Source: Clostridium sp. AWRP
GTDB taxonomy: Bacteria; Bacillota; Clostridia; Clostridiales; Clostridiaceae
Assembly (NCBI RefSeq): GCF_004006395.2
Contig: NZ_CP029758.2
Location: forward strand, 3,472,001 to 3,536,000
Direction of reading: 5' to 3'
Length of the DNA: 64,000 nucleotides
The position numbers and the translations under genes were made by a program. Shown here piece after piece: positions 10,086-19,604 of the stretch; position 1 is the first letter of the stretch, and every line of letters begins with the position of its first letter. The notes below the pieces were generated by a model. The model was given only the letters and a program-made list of their open reading frames with translations, did no database searches and was not told the origin of the DNA.

Positions 10086-11036
10086 TTATACTGTTATGGT
10101 TGTACCAGTCAAACCCATTATGGATTCTTTAGCTTTTTCAAGTGAAGTAATGACTGCTATTCTCCCTAGTTTTGATTGTACAAAAGATAATGCAGCTTTA
10201 ACTTTTGGAAGCATGGAACCTGGTGCAAAATGTCCTTCCTCAATGTATTTTTCAGCTTCATCTACTGTCATTTTTAAAATATTTTTCTGATTTGGTTTAC
10301 CAAAATTAATTGATACTTGTTCTACTGCAGTTAAAATAACTAATTTATCTGCATTGAGCAATTCTGCGATTTTTTCTGAAGCAAAATCTTTATCAATTAC
10401 TGCAGGAACTCCTTCAAGGTTTCCATTTCCCTTATCAACTACAGGAATGCCGCCACCGCCTACCGTGATAACAACATGTCCAGCATTAACTAGAGTTTTA
10501 ATTACAGGTTCTTCGATCACAGTTTTAGGAAGTGGTGAAGGAACTACTCTCCTCCATCCTCTGTTTGCATCTTCTTTCATAACATATCCTTTTTCATCCA
10601 TAAGTTTTTTCGCTTGTTCTTCTGTAAAAAATGACCCTACAGGTTTAGTTGGATTTCTGAAAGCTGGATCGTTTTCATCTACTACAACTTGAGTAATTAC
10701 TGTAGCAATTTCCTTACTTAATCCTCTTTTTTTCATTTCTTCTTTTATTGCCTGCTGAAGTTGATATCCTATATATCCCTGACTCATTGCGCCGCATTCT
10801 GGGAAAGGCATAATTGGATTTTTTTCATTTACTGCTGCAGCTGTTTCATATGCAGCAACTAACTGCCCAACCTGAGGTCCATTTCCGTGTGCTATTACTA
10901 CTTCATGACCTTCTTCAATAAGGTCAACAATTGGTTTTGCCGTTTCTATACATGTTTTTAGTTGTGTTTCAGCTGATTTGTCATTAGGATTAGCCTGCAG
11001 TGCATTTCCACCTAATGCTACTACTATTTTTGACAT
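10086..11036 (-). CDS. arcC: carbamate kinase
   Basis: 316 residues, full length. The amino-acid kinase fold is marked by MSKIVVALGGNALQ, IAHGNGPQVG, VVPSPLPKTVIE and VITVGGGGIPV. The enzyme transfers phosphate from carbamoyl phosphate to ADP, giving ATP, CO2 and ammonia, the energy step of arginine fermentation. It starts 20 bases after argF, with a good AGGAG site, so both are on one transcript. The pairing with a catabolic-type OTC and ArcD supports an ATP-yielding role rather than biosynthesis. Confidence 0.96.
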   Translation of the reverse strand: MSKIVVALGGNALQANPNDKSAETQLKTCIETAKPIVDLIEEGHEVVIAHGNGPQVGQLVAAYETAAAVNEKNPIMPFPECGAMSQGYIGYQLQQAIKEEMKKRGLSKEIATVITQVVVDENDPAFRNPTKPVGSFFTEEQAKKLMDEKGYVMKEDANRGWRRVVPSPLPKTVIEEPVIKTLVNAGHVVITVGGGGIPVVDKGNGNLEGVPAVIDKDFASEKIAELLNADKLVILTAVEQVSINFGKPNQKNILKMTVDEAEKYIEEGHFAPGSMLPKVKAALSFVQSKLGRIAVITSLEKAKESIMGLTGTTITV

Positions 11037-11056
11037 ATTTTACTTCTCCTTTCTAA

Positions 11057-12055
11057 CTAATCTCCAAGTGTAGCAACCATAACTGCTTTTATAGTATGCA
11101 TTCTGTTTTCTGCTTCATCAAATACTACTGAATGCTTTCCTTCAAATACTTCATCTGTAACTTCCATTTCATTTAAGCCAAATTTATCATGTATCTGTTT
11201 CCCCACTTTAGTTTTTAAATCATGGAAAGAAGGGAGACAATGTTCAAATATTACCTTTTCATTTCCTGTCTTCTCTATCATTTCTTTATTTATCTGATAT
11301 GGTTTCAAAAGCTTTATTCTCTTTTCCCATACTTCATCAGGTTCTCCCATAGATACCCATACATCCGTATAAAGAACATCTGCATCTTTTACACCTTCAT
11401 CAATATTATCAGTTATTGTGATCTTTGCTCCTGTTTCCTTTGCTACATTTTTGCATTTAGTTAACAATTCTTCTGATGGAAATAATTCTTTAGGACTAAC
11501 TATTCTAAAATCCATACCCATTTTTGATGCACCAATCATAAGTGCATTTGCTACATTGTTTCTTCCATCTCCAGAATATACAAACACCATCTTGTTATAT
11601 GGTTTATTCAAATGTTCTTTTGCAGTAAGGAAATCTGCCAATACTTGAGTAGGATGGTCAGCATCTGTAAGGCCATTCCATACTGGGACTCCTGAATATT
11701 TAGCCAAATCTTCAACTGTTTCCTGTGCAAATCCTCTATATTCTATGCCATCAAACATTCTTCCAAGTACTCTTGCAGTATCTGCTGCTGACTCTTTCTT
11801 GCCCATTTGGCTTCCAGTTGGTCCTAAATATGTTACATTTGCTCCTTGATCCTTTGCTCCAACTTCAAATGCACATCTTGTCCTAGTTGAATCCTTTTCA
11901 AACAATAGAACTATATTCTTTCCTTTAAGTTTTTTTTGCTCCGTTCCAGCATACTTTGCCCTCTTGAGATCTGCTGCAAGATCAAGCATAAAATTTATTT
12001 CCTTTGTTGTAAAATCCATTAGTGTTAAAAAATTTCTGTTTCTTAAATTGTACAT
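11057..12055 (-). CDS. argF: ornithine carbamoyltransferase
   Basis: 332 residues. Carbamoyl phosphate is bound by [16 protein letters not shown], and ornithine by [23 protein letters not shown] is also conserved. In this context with arcC and arcD it likely runs catabolically (citrulline plus phosphate to ornithine plus carbamoyl phosphate), so arcB would be an equally good name. The ribosome site AGGAGGTAG precedes the ATG. The promoter region carries a triple direct repeat that is also found before the truncated permease at 13.9 kb. Confidence 0.95.
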   Translation of the reverse strand: MYNLRNRNFLTLMDFTTKEINFMLDLAADLKRAKYAGTEQKKLKGKNIVLLFEKDSTRTRCAFEVGAKDQGANVTYLGPTGSQMGKKESAADTARVLGRMFDGIEYRGFAQETVEDLAKYSGVPVWNGLTDADHPTQVLADFLTAKEHLNKPYNKMVFVYSGDGRNNVANALMIGASKMGMDFRIVSPKELFPSEELLTKCKNVAKETGAKITITDNIDEGVKDADVLYTDVWVSMGEPDEVWEKRIKLLKPYQINKEMIEKTGNEKVIFEHCLPSFHDLKTKVGKQIHDKFGLNEMEVTDEVFEGKHSVVFDEAENRMHTIKAVMVATLGD

Positions 12056-12100
12056 TTAACTACCTCCTATATTGATTATGATTTATTCTAGAATGTAAGT

Positions 12101-12127
12101 TTCAAAATAAATCAAGATAATTCAAAA
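12101..12127 (-). promoter_or_regulatory. triple direct repeat upstream of argF, candidate GlnL-type operator
   Basis: The minus strand reads TTTTGA-N4-TCTTGA-N4-TTTTGA, three hexamers at exact 10-base spacing on one helix face. In Bacillus subtilis the GlnL response regulator is reported to bind TTTTGT-N4-TTTTGT. The identical block occurs at 14038-14064. A GlnL-like regulator is encoded 560 bases upstream. Confidence 0.55.
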
Positions 12128-12204
12128 AGTTCTTAAAATAATTTTTTTAAATTTACTATCTTCAATACAGTACTTGCACAGAATGATTTACGCATAGAAA
12201 AATA

Positions 12205-12240
12205 GAAATTACTATAGGAACTTAATCCTATAGTAATTTC
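12205..12240 (-). terminator. 15-bp perfect hairpin upstream of argF
   Basis: GAAATTACTATAGGA/TCCTATAGTAATTTC pair perfectly around a 6-base loop. On the minus strand TATTTTTC follows, so it probably ends transcripts coming from the response-regulator gene before argF begins. Confidence 0.6.
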
Positions 12241-12292
12241 CAAATAAATTTTATCCCATCTATTCTATTTTACACAAACCTATAGATGTTCC

Positions 12293-12480
12293 CTAAATTT
12301 TAACCTTAGAAATTTGAGCTTTCAATTTATTAGCACAATCACTTGCTTTAATTACTTCATCTAATACAATACAATCTCCAATTTCTTTGATTACTTTTCC
12401 CTGCTCGCCAATCCATTCGTTAGTTATTTCAGAATTTTATCTGATTCTGCGATAATTTTGGTTTTGGATTCCTTCATTAT
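12293..12480 (-). pseudogene. C-terminal remnant of an unidentified protein
   Basis: On the minus strand a coding-like frame reads WIGEQGKVIKEIGDCIVLDE to a TAG at 12293. Codon usage is normal, but there is no start, and a frameshift lies near 12440. The family is not recognised. The rest of the 12056-12683 gap holds only the operator and hairpin described separately. Confidence 0.35.
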
Positions 12481-12683
12481 TAAATCATAAGAAATAAAAT
12501 AACTAATATTATATTGTGTTTGATACTTCTCATAAATTGCACTCCTCGTATAATAAGTTTATAACTAATTAAAGAACTATTATAGACTTATTTATTTTTT
12601 ATATTTCCATATAGATTAAAGAATCTATTTTATTTTTCTAGTGGTGATTCTTCCAACAAGCAAGATTTATTTATAAGAATAAT

Positions 12684-13523
12684 TTATTTATCCTGACATT
12701 TAAATATAAGGCCTTCAAAAAACTTATTTATAGAAACCTTTCCTCCTATTTTCCTTTTATGATTTATATAATCCATTTCAGCTTTTACATTGGTAAAATC
12801 AAAAAGTGCATTTGCATATGTATGAAAAGTATCATCAGCATAATCTTCTATACCCATATTGGCTGTATTAGTAAGTCCTACTTTTATTGCCCTTCTTATC
12901 CTTTGCTTTACAACCTGGGCATTATCTCCCAAATAGTTTTTCAAATCATCTAAATTGCATTCTACAAAATTTCTATTATTCTTCATAAGATATAAACTTA
13001 TCTTGACTATATCATTTGTACCTTTTTCTCCGAGCATACCAAGCATACCTAGAATATGCTTTACTTTGACCAGATTCTCATTTTCAGTTTTGTCAACATT
13101 TTTACTTTTATTTGAAGTTTTAAGCATTTTCTTTATATTAGACAGCATATTCTCCATTTCTACCCTTTCTGCTACTTTTGAAATTACTTTTTTAACCTCA
13201 ATCTTATTTATTGGCTTATTTATAAAAAATTCTATTCCTGCTTCATAAGACTCTGCTCTTAAATCACTATCTAATACTTGAGATATCATAATAAAACAAA
13301 TGCTTGAATCCAAGCTTTTAAGTTTTCTTACAAGAACATTTCCATCCATTTCAGGCATAAGAAGATCTGCAAGTACAATATCAGGTTTAAGTAAAAGTAT
13401 GTCATTAAAAGCATCTTCACTATTGCATGAACTTCCTATAACTTCAAAATTAACATCTTCTTCTATTATCATAGTTAATATTCTAACTATGCTTATATCA
13501 TCATCTACAACATAAAATCTCAT
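12684..13523 (-). CDS. GlnL/YcbB-type response regulator
   Basis: 279 residues from the ATG at 13523, which has AAGGTGAT upstream; a GTG at 13532 is less likely. Residues 1-120 are a receiver (VVDDD acidic pocket, phosphoacceptor Asp in PDIVLADLLMPEMDG, Lys in INKPI). Residues 145-279 match the YcbB-type output domain (KISLYLMKNNRNFVECNLDD, ending INHKRKIGGKVSINKFFEGL). In Bacillus GlnKL controls glutamine use. Its kinase partner here is probably the gene at 14379, now separated by a rearrangement. Arginine-pathway genes lie downstream. Confidence 0.85.
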   Translation of the reverse strand: MRFYVVDDDISIVRILTMIIEEDVNFEVIGSSCNSEDAFNDILLLKPDIVLADLLMPEMDGNVLVRKLKSLDSSICFIMISQVLDSDLRAESYEAGIEFFINKPINKIEVKKVISKVAERVEMENMLSNIKKMLKTSNKSKNVDKTENENLVKVKHILGMLGMLGEKGTNDIVKISLYLMKNNRNFVECNLDDLKNYLGDNAQVVKQRIRRAIKVGLTNTANMGIEDYADDTFHTYANALFDFTNVKAEMDYINHKRKIGGKVSINKFFEGLIFKCQDK

Positions 13524-13534
13524 CCTGATCACCT

Positions 13535-13598
13535 TCTATCCCATGTTCTTTTATTTTTATAGTAAACTCTGTGTCCTTTTTCTTTTGAAACAATTAAT
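13535..13598 (-). pseudogene. C-terminal scrap of a duplicated sensor kinase
   Basis: The minus strand just before the response regulator reads ...KGHRVYYKNKRTWDRR-like only after frameshift. At DNA level it matches the 3' end of the intact kinase (gacacagagtttactataaa, versus ggcacagagtttactataaa at 14400-14440). It is the footprint of a second kinase copy that was lost. Confidence 0.65.
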
Positions 13599-13603
13599 AT
13601 AAA

Positions 13604-13944
13604 TTAACTTGCCCTCTCAAATTTCATAAAACCAGCCGTAAATCCCATTGCAGGACTAATAAATTCTGCTTCATATGCTTGTACATTTCCTGAAACAGGC
13701 ATTGCTACTGCAAGCTCTCCAAGACAAGACATCATTAAATACATTATGAATGCTCCAATTATATATGCCGCTACAGCACCCCCCGGGCCGGCTTTATTGA
13801 TAACGTTTCCAAAAGCTAAAAAAATACCCGTTCCTATTATTGCACCAACTGTATACATCTGAATATGTCTACTCACCATACTTCTTTCAAGTCCTTTTGA
13901 TTTATCAAGTATCTCTCTTCTATATCGTTTTCATTTGCATCCAT
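13604..13944 (-). pseudogene. truncated and frameshifted amino-acid permease
   Basis: The ATG at 13944 follows AGGGAGG and encodes MDANENDIEERYL. A one-base shift then moves the frame to EILDKSKGLERSMVSRHIQM, and on through TVGAIIGTGIFLAFGN to KFERAS at 13604. This covers only the first three helices of an APC family amino-acid permease (normally 450 or more residues). The remainder is replaced by the kinase remnant. Its promoter carries the same triple repeat as argF, so an intact ancestor was probably in the same regulon. Confidence 0.8.
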
Positions 13945-14037
13945 ATTATTTCCTCCCTGATTTAATTTATAAAACATCAAAAATAAATCATTTCCTCAAA
14001 TTTCACAATTAATCATATTTTATTATAAAATGTAAGC

Positions 14038-14064
14038 TTCAAAATAAATCAAGATAATTCAAAA
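14038..14064 (-). promoter_or_regulatory. triple direct repeat upstream of the truncated permease
   Basis: This repeats the TTTTGA-N4-TCTTGA-N4-TTTTGA block found before argF. The flanking bases (ttcaaaataaatcaagataa on the plus strand, and gtaag..tt) are also conserved over about 50 bases. The shared block in front of two metabolic genes argues for a binding site rather than chance. Confidence 0.55.
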
Positions 14065-14125
14065 AAGTTCTCAAAATAAAATTTTAAGAACTTTTAATTT
14101 AATACTATGCTATTTTTTATTCATC

Positions 14126-14392
14126 CTAGCATTTAAGTACGAGCCCTTCAAAAAATTTATTTACAGAAACTTTTCCTCCTATTTTTCTTTTATGATTTAT
14201 ATAATCTATTTCAGGCATAAGAAGATCTACAAGTACAATATCAGGTTTAAGTAAAAGTATGTCACTAAAAGTATCTTCACTATTGCATGAACTTCCTACT
14301 ACTTCAAAATTAACATCTTCTTCTATTATCATAATTAATATTCTAACTATGCTTATATCATCATCTATAACATAAAATCTAATTCTGATCAC
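14126..14392 (-). pseudogene. internally deleted response regulator, paralogue of 12684-13523
   Basis: The first 62 residues (VIDDDISIVRILIMIIEEDV to DIVLVDLLMPE) match the receiver of the intact regulator. The frame then jumps directly to the last 27 residues of the output domain (IDYINHKRKIGGKVSVNKFF). About 190 residues are missing between two short similar sites (PEMD and AEMDY in the intact copy). It overlaps the kinase stop by 14 bases, the ancestral gene order. It retains the Asp but lacks a DNA-binding domain. Confidence 0.85.
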
Positions 14393-15647
14393 CCTCTATC
14401 TTATCTTCTTTTATTTTTATAGTAAACTCTGTGCCTTTTTTTTCTTCTGAAACAACTGATATTGAACCTTGAAAAACATCATTTACAATGCCCTTTACAT
14501 GAGTAAGACCTATTCCTCTGCATATATCTCCTGTTTCTTTATTAAATTTTGTTGAAAATCCAGGATTAAAAACATAATCTAAATTCTTATTTTTTATTCC
14601 TGATCCATTATCTGACACTACAAAAATACATTCGCCTTGTCTTTTACTAATAACAATTCTTATATAGCCATTTTTTCTCTTTTCCATAGATTCAATGCTA
14701 TTGTAAATTAAGTTTCTTATAATTGAAACCAAGTAATAATGTTTCTCTACACTAAAATTATCATATATCTTAAAATCCAAGTATACATTTAACTTATTTC
14801 TTCTTATATGTTCTTTTACATCGGCTTCAACAATATTCATAATGTCCTTAATGTTCATCTTAACATTATCATATTTTTTATCAAATATTTCTTCTAACCC
14901 TTTTATGACACTTGCATAATCTTTTTTTATTTCATGGACATCCTTTGCCACATCCAGAGATGCATTTTGAAATTCAATTGGATAATTATTTTCAGATAAT
15001 GTCTTATAAAGATAGTAAGCCTTTTTCATAACCCTCTCAATATCTGTTTTATTTTTATTCATAAAATATACTTCACTTTTAATTTTTGAAGTAATAAGTA
15101 TCAACTTTCTATATCTCTTCTCGTGTTCCTCCCTTACAAGTAAAAAATTATAATATCTAAACAACAGTATTACACCTACTGCTATTGTAGATCTTATAAA
15201 AGCTATAATTACCAAGTCTTGAAACATACTATACTTATACCCTTTGAAAGCCATAAGTGAACTTAGTTCTAAAACATTACCAATAAAATCACTTAAAACA
15301 GTTGAAACAAAAAAATTAGTCAAATTTGCCTCTATTTTCTTCCAATATAGAAAATAATATACCATTCCATATGTAAAATAAAATAAGATATCAGTAAAAA
15401 CTGGACTTACTATTTGATGTAAACTAGTATTGCTTATGTACATAATAAGTCCTCTATAAAGTGGTGAAGCTATTCCAACTACAGCTGTTAAATAAAGAGG
15501 ATTAATTTCCCTATTAAAATAGAAAAGAATAGGCAGCATAATTACAGATAATGTTATTGTAAAACCAGGTGCAAATAAATTGAAATACACCTGTGAACTA
15601 AGAGCAATGCATGCAGCAATAATAAAAACAGTCTTTATCTTTTTCAT
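14379..15647 (-). CDS. GlnK/YcbA-type sensor histidine kinase
   Basis: 422 residues. Five or six membrane helices fill residues 5-165, followed by a helical linker, a His-box (DVHEIKKDYASV, His about 238) and a GHKL ATPase domain. That domain has an N box NLIYNSIESM, G1 DNGSGI, F box FSTKF and G2 RGIGL. It would autophosphorylate and pass phosphate to a YcbB-type regulator. The adjacent regulator is broken, so the intact copy at 12684 is the likely partner. The signal is unknown; glutamine or another amino acid would fit the family and location. Confidence 0.88.
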   Translation of the reverse strand: MKKIKTVFIIAACIALSSQVYFNLFAPGFTITLSVIMLPILFYFNREINPLYLTAVVGIASPLYRGLIMYISNTSLHQIVSPVFTDILFYFTYGMVYYFLYWKKIEANLTNFFVSTVLSDFIGNVLELSSLMAFKGYKYSMFQDLVIIAFIRSTIAVGVILLFRYYNFLLVREEHEKRYRKLILITSKIKSEVYFMNKNKTDIERVMKKAYYLYKTLSENNYPIEFQNASLDVAKDVHEIKKDYASVIKGLEEIFDKKYDNVKMNIKDIMNIVEADVKEHIRRNKLNVYLDFKIYDNFSVEKHYYLVSIIRNLIYNSIESMEKRKNGYIRIVISKRQGECIFVVSDNGSGIKNKNLDYVFNPGFSTKFNKETGDICRGIGLTHVKGIVNDVFQGSISVVSEEKKGTEFTIKIKEDKIEGDQN

Positions 15648-15813
15648 AATATCATCCTTTTTTATATTTTAAATATCTTATCATATTAAGATTAATATCA
15701 ATTTTTTACATTTTATAATTATTTTCCACCTTTATTTTATATTGTCGAATTTTTTATGTCTATATTTTTACACTATTTTCACAGAACAAATCCATAAAAA
15801 ATTATAATTCATT

Positions 15814-15860
15814 AAAGCCACATTTAGGATAAACTAGTTATCCTGTGGTTCTTTATTTTA
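15814..15860 (+). terminator. hairpin upstream of ddl
   Basis: AGGATAA-CTAG-TTATCCT, extended outward by AGCCACA/TGTGGTT with a small bulge, is followed by CTTTATTTTAT on the plus strand. It sits in the 290-base divergent gap and could be a leader attenuator for ddl or a terminator. No aptamer was recognised upstream. Confidence 0.4.
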
Positions 15861-15937
15861 TATGGGAAATGTATAAAATAAATATTAGACATAGTAATTG
15901 AAAAATATTAAATAGCAAGTTCAGTGGAGGAATTAAT

Positions 15938-16828
15938 ATGAAAATAGGAGTTATAATGGGTGGAATATCTTCTGAAAGAGAAGTTTCATTAAATTCAGGT
16001 AAAGAAATAGTAAACTGCTTAGATAAAAACAAATATGAAGTTGTACCTATTGTTATAGATAAAAAGAGAGATGTACTTGAAAAAGTAAAAGATATAGATT
16101 TTGCATTTATTGCACTTCATGGTAAATTTGGTGAAGATGGTACTATACAATCAGTACTTGAAACCATGGATATACCTTATTCAGGCTGCGGACCTTTGAC
16201 AAGTGCCATTTGCATGGACAAAGACATGAGTAAAAAAGTCTTAAAATCCGCAGACATAAATACCGCCAAATGGATTTGTATTAAATCTATAGAAGAAATT
16301 GATTACGATAAATTGGATGAGATAGGCTATCCTGTAGTTGTAAAACCTAACTGTGGTGGTTCAAGTGTTGCTACTAATATAGTTAAAAGGAAAGAAGATA
16401 TTGAAAGCAATGTAAAGTTAGCCCTAGATTACGATACTGAAATTGTCATTGAAAAATATATACAGGGAGATGAGATAACATGCTGTATGTTAAAAGGTAA
16501 AACTCTTCCTGTAATTGCAATAAAGCCCAATGCAGAATTCTTTGACTACACTGCAAAATATGCAGACGGTGGTTCTGATGAAATAGTTGTAGAACTTGAA
16601 AAATCTCTTCAAGAAAAAGTTGAAAAAATATGTGTTCAATGCTGGAAAGTTCTCAAATGTAAAAGCTATGCAAGGGTAGATATGATAGTTGAAAATGGTG
16701 TTCCTTATGTGCTTGAACTAAACACTTTACCAGGCCTTACAAAAAATAGTCTATTTCCTAAGAGTGCAGGTGGAGTTGATATATCCTTTTCCCAACTACT
16801 AGATAAAATAATTCAATATTCACTCTAA
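15938..16828 (+). CDS. ddl: D-alanine--D-alanine ligase
   Basis: 296 residues. An N-terminal [14 protein letters not shown] block, an ATP-grasp core ([13 protein letters not shown]) and a C-terminal [20 protein letters not shown] are all present. The omega-loop reads FDYTAKY, whose Tyr is typical of D-Ala-D-Ala rather than D-Ala-D-Lac ligases. It makes the peptidoglycan dipeptide in the cytoplasm. GGAGG precedes the ATG. It is followed by alr, with a palindromic element inserted between them. Confidence 0.95.
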   Translation: MKIGVIMGGISSEREVSLNSGKEIVNCLDKNKYEVVPIVIDKKRDVLEKVKDIDFAFIALHGKFGEDGTIQSVLETMDIPYSGCGPLTSAICMDKDMSKKVLKSADINTAKWICIKSIEEIDYDKLDEIGYPVVVKPNCGGSSVATNIVKRKEDIESNVKLALDYDTEIVIEKYIQGDEITCCMLKGKTLPVIAIKPNAEFFDYTAKYADGGSDEIVVELEKSLQEKVEKICVQCWKVLKCKSYARVDMIVENGVPYVLELNTLPGLTKNSLFPKSAGGVDISFSQLLDKIIQYSL

Positions 16829-16847
16829 TTTGAATTACATTCATAGA

Positions 16848-17156
16848 CATCAATAGATTATTACTCAACTTTCGCAATTTAAAAATATTGCGACGCAATT
16901 AATTCACAATGCACGATGCACAGTTCACAATTAAGGATGATTTTCTTCCGTTAAAACTTCAGAAAATCTAAAATATAGCACCATTGAAGCAAAGCTTCAA
17001 TAAGCTTTAAATTTAAAATTTTTCGCAGCACAGCGGAGAAAAATCTACCGAAATTGTGCATTGTGAACTGTGAATTGTGAATTCATTTAGGCCGCAATAT
17101 TTTTATATTAAGTCAAAATTTTATATGTGCGAAGGTTAAGATTATTATTGATTGGA
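16848..17156. repeat. MITE-like long palindrome between ddl and alr
   Basis: Arms of about 45 bases (left: aatattgcg...ttcacaatgcacgatgcaca; right: complementary gaattcacaattcacagttc near 17045-17098) flank an AT-rich core. Outer blocks (caactttcgca / tgcgaaggtt) extend the inverted repeat to about 300 bases. No open reading frame lies inside. This is the structure of a non-autonomous miniature element that spreads in clostridial genomes. It fills the 361-base gap. Confidence 0.65.
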
Positions 17157-17189
17157 TAATATCTATCAATATCGAAAGGAGAATGTGTT

Positions 17190-18356
17190 TTGTTTAAAGA
17201 TTACAGACCTGTATGGGAAGAAATTAATTTAGACAATCTTGTATATAATATACGTCAAATAAAACTGAAAGTTGGTAACAATAAAGGACTGATAGGTGTT
17301 GTTAAAGCTAATGCCTATGGTCATGGAGCTTTGGAAGTATCACAGGTTTTATTAGAAAATGGAGTAAATAGATTGGCCGTATCTGAATTAGATGAAGCAA
17401 TAGAACTTAGAGAAAATGGAATTAAAGCTCCCATAATGATACTTGGCATAGTCCCAGATACTTTTTTGAATGACATAATAGATTATGACGTAGAGCCAGT
17501 AGTGCCTTCTTATGAATATGCAAGTAAATTATCAAAGGTAGCTAAAAGTAAATGGAAAACTGCAAAAATACACATTGCAGTAGACACTGGAATGGGAAGA
17601 ATAGGATTTCAGCCAAATGAAAATAGTATAAAAGAAATATGCAACATAAGTAAGCTTCCAAATATAGAAATACAAAGCTTATTTTCTCATTTTTCCACTT
17701 CAGATGAAAAAGACAAAACATATTCACATGAACAATTTGAAAAATACAAAACATTTTACAATGAGCTCATAAATAAAAAAATAAAAATAGACCTAAGAAA
17801 TATCGCAAATAGTGCAGCTATAATGGAATTGCCTGATACCTATTGTGATTCAGTTAGGCCAGGAATAATAATTTATGGATACTACCCTTCAGATGACGTA
17901 GATAGAAATGACCTAAGTATAAAACCCGTAATGAGTTTGAAAGCTAAAGTAGCTTACGTAAAGACATTAGAAGCCGGAAAATACGTTGGCTATGGAAGAA
18001 AGTTCAAATCTGAAAGAAAAAGTATAATAGCTACACTTCCAATAGGATATGCAGATGGCTATACTAGAATGCTTTCAGGTAAAGCAAAAGTAATAGTCAA
18101 TGGTAAATTTGCACCAATAGTTGGTAGCATCTGTATGGATCAATGCATGATAGATGTTACAGATGTAGGTGAAGTAAATGTAGGCGATGAGGTAATACTC
18201 ATGGGTGAAAAAAATGGATTGAAATTTGATGCAGAAGATATAGCTAAAATAATTGGAACTATAAGTTATGAAATACTCTGTTCCATAAGCAGAAGAGTTC
18301 CAAGGGTATATATAAAAGACGGAAAAATAATCAAAATTAGAAATTACCTGAAATAA
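17190..18356 (+). CDS. alr: alanine racemase
   Basis: 388 residues starting with TTG at 17190, behind AAAGGAG at 7 bases. The PLP lysine lies in GVVKANAYGHGA, the second catalytic region is SICMDQCMIDVTDVG, and the binding block is GMGRIGFQ. It interconverts L- and D-alanine and feeds Ddl. The order ddl-alr suggests a cell-wall pair, although the inserted palindrome may now separate transcription. Confidence 0.95.
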   Translation: MFKDYRPVWEEINLDNLVYNIRQIKLKVGNNKGLIGVVKANAYGHGALEVSQVLLENGVNRLAVSELDEAIELRENGIKAPIMILGIVPDTFLNDIIDYDVEPVVPSYEYASKLSKVAKSKWKTAKIHIAVDTGMGRIGFQPNENSIKEICNISKLPNIEIQSLFSHFSTSDEKDKTYSHEQFEKYKTFYNELINKKIKIDLRNIANSAAIMELPDTYCDSVRPGIIIYGYYPSDDVDRNDLSIKPVMSLKAKVAYVKTLEAGKYVGYGRKFKSERKSIIATLPIGYADGYTRMLSGKAKVIVNGKFAPIVGSICMDQCMIDVTDVGEVNVGDEVILMGEKNGLKFDAEDIAKIIGTISYEILCSISRRVPRVYIKDGKIIKIRNYLK

Positions 18357-18360
18357 ATAT

Positions 18361-18514
18361 AGAGTTTCTAACTTAAAAATTAACTTATACGCAGGCATAT
18401 TTTTACAACAATGAAGCTCTTTTAAATTTTTTTCTTAGCCTTATCAAAACATTTAACGAGCTGAAGGTTGTAAAAATATTCGGAGTATACATTGATTTTT
18501 CGTCTAGAAACTCT
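18361..18514. repeat. intergenic inverted-repeat family, copy 3
   Basis: The left end agagtttctaac..ttaaaaa matches the complement of the right end (18485-18514, ending tctagaaactct). The inner halves contain acttatacgcaggcatattt and gaaggttgtaaaaatattcg. It begins right after the alr stop and ends just before the convergent EamA gene, so it may act as a bidirectional terminator. Confidence 0.65.
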
Positions 18515-18519
18515 ATTCT

Positions 18520-19581
18520 TTAGTGGGCATGTCTATGATGCAAGTCTGGAGTATGTGGATGACAATGTTCCATTCTCTCATGAACGTGATAGTGAGTGTG
18601 ATACACACTATCAGGTATACCAGGATGATGATGATTGTGATGTCCATCTGTATGACAATGCCTGTGTTCATGAGCCATATACAAATGGACATGCATGTGA
18701 CTGTGATTTTCCCTTATAATAAGAACCGTTCCTGCAATCATAAGAGGAAGTGCAAATGCAAAGGTAACACCTGGAACTTCTCCTAACAAAATAAAAGACA
18801 AAATAGTACTTATAAAAGGTGCTGCACTAAAAAAAGCACTAGTTCTAGCACTACCTAAATTTCTCATTGCAAATACAAACAAAACTGTACTAAATCCATA
18901 GCTTAAAAATCCAAGCAGCAGTGCCATAAGAACTATTTTAAAATCCGGCAAATAATTTCCTAAAATCATTGACAAAATTAATGAAAATGTCCCTGCTCCC
19001 AATCCTTTTACTATAACTATTGTATATGGATTTTTAGCAGATATGTTTCTTGTAAAATTATTATCTATCCCCCAACATACGCAGGCAAGTATTATTCCCA
19101 AGGCCCCTAAAGATATTCCCCACTGACCGGCAAAATTCCAGGATAAAATTATACTGGCAGAGAGTATACATACTATAGCGGTACCAATTTTCTTGCCAAT
19201 GTTCTCTTTAAAAAATAGTGCTGCAATAATTGTGGTAGCTGCACCTTCAAAATTCAAAAGCAACGATGCAGTAGATGCTGGAGTTACTTTTAAACTTATC
19301 ATTTGAATTATAGGTCCTAAAATTCCTCCAAAAATAACAGCTCCTAAAAGCCATGGAAAGTCTCTTCTAGTTAACCCTGCTTCGTCTATATTTTTTTTGT
19401 ATAAAATTTTTTCTAATGTTTGAAATGTTAAAAGCCCTGCACCGCTTCCAATATATAAGAGAGCAGCCAGAAGAACTGGATCTATTTGTCCAAGAAGGAT
19501 TTTTGAAATAGGTGCACTGGCTCCAAAAAGTAGTGCAGAAAAAAGAGCTTGAAATATTGGATATAATTTAGTATTCCTCAT
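18520..19581 (-). CDS. EamA/DMT transporter with histidine-rich C-terminal tail
   Basis: 353 residues. Ten predicted membrane helices form two EamA repeats (FGASAPISKILLGQIDP; LGALGIILACVCWGIDNNFT). From about residue 291 a tail of some 60 residues contains about 24 histidines plus Cys and Glu (AHEHRHCHTDGHHNHHHPG). Most DMT transporters lack such a tail; His-rich tails bind Ni, Co, Zn or Cu. It lies 23 bases after a CsoR-type repressor gene with its operator, pointing to metal-inducible export or metal buffering. The substrate is not known. Confidence 0.85.
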   Translation of the reverse strand: MRNTKLYPIFQALFSALLFGASAPISKILLGQIDPVLLAALLYIGSGAGLLTFQTLEKILYKKNIDEAGLTRRDFPWLLGAVIFGGILGPIIQMISLKVTPASTASLLLNFEGAATTIIAALFFKENIGKKIGTAIVCILSASIILSWNFAGQWGISLGALGIILACVCWGIDNNFTRNISAKNPYTIVIVKGLGAGTFSLILSMILGNYLPDFKIVLMALLLGFLSYGFSTVLFVFAMRNLGSARTSAFFSAAPFISTILSFILLGEVPGVTFAFALPLMIAGTVLIIRENHSHMHVHLYMAHEHRHCHTDGHHNHHHPGIPDSVYHTHYHVHERMEHCHPHTPDLHHRHAH

Positions 19582-19604
19582 TTATAACACCCCTAATTTA
19601 AAAA

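Noticed and set aside
18492..18786. Plus-strand open frames opposite the His-rich tail
   Set aside because: They are complements of the His codons of the EamA tail (Met- and Asp-rich), with no ribosome site of their own.
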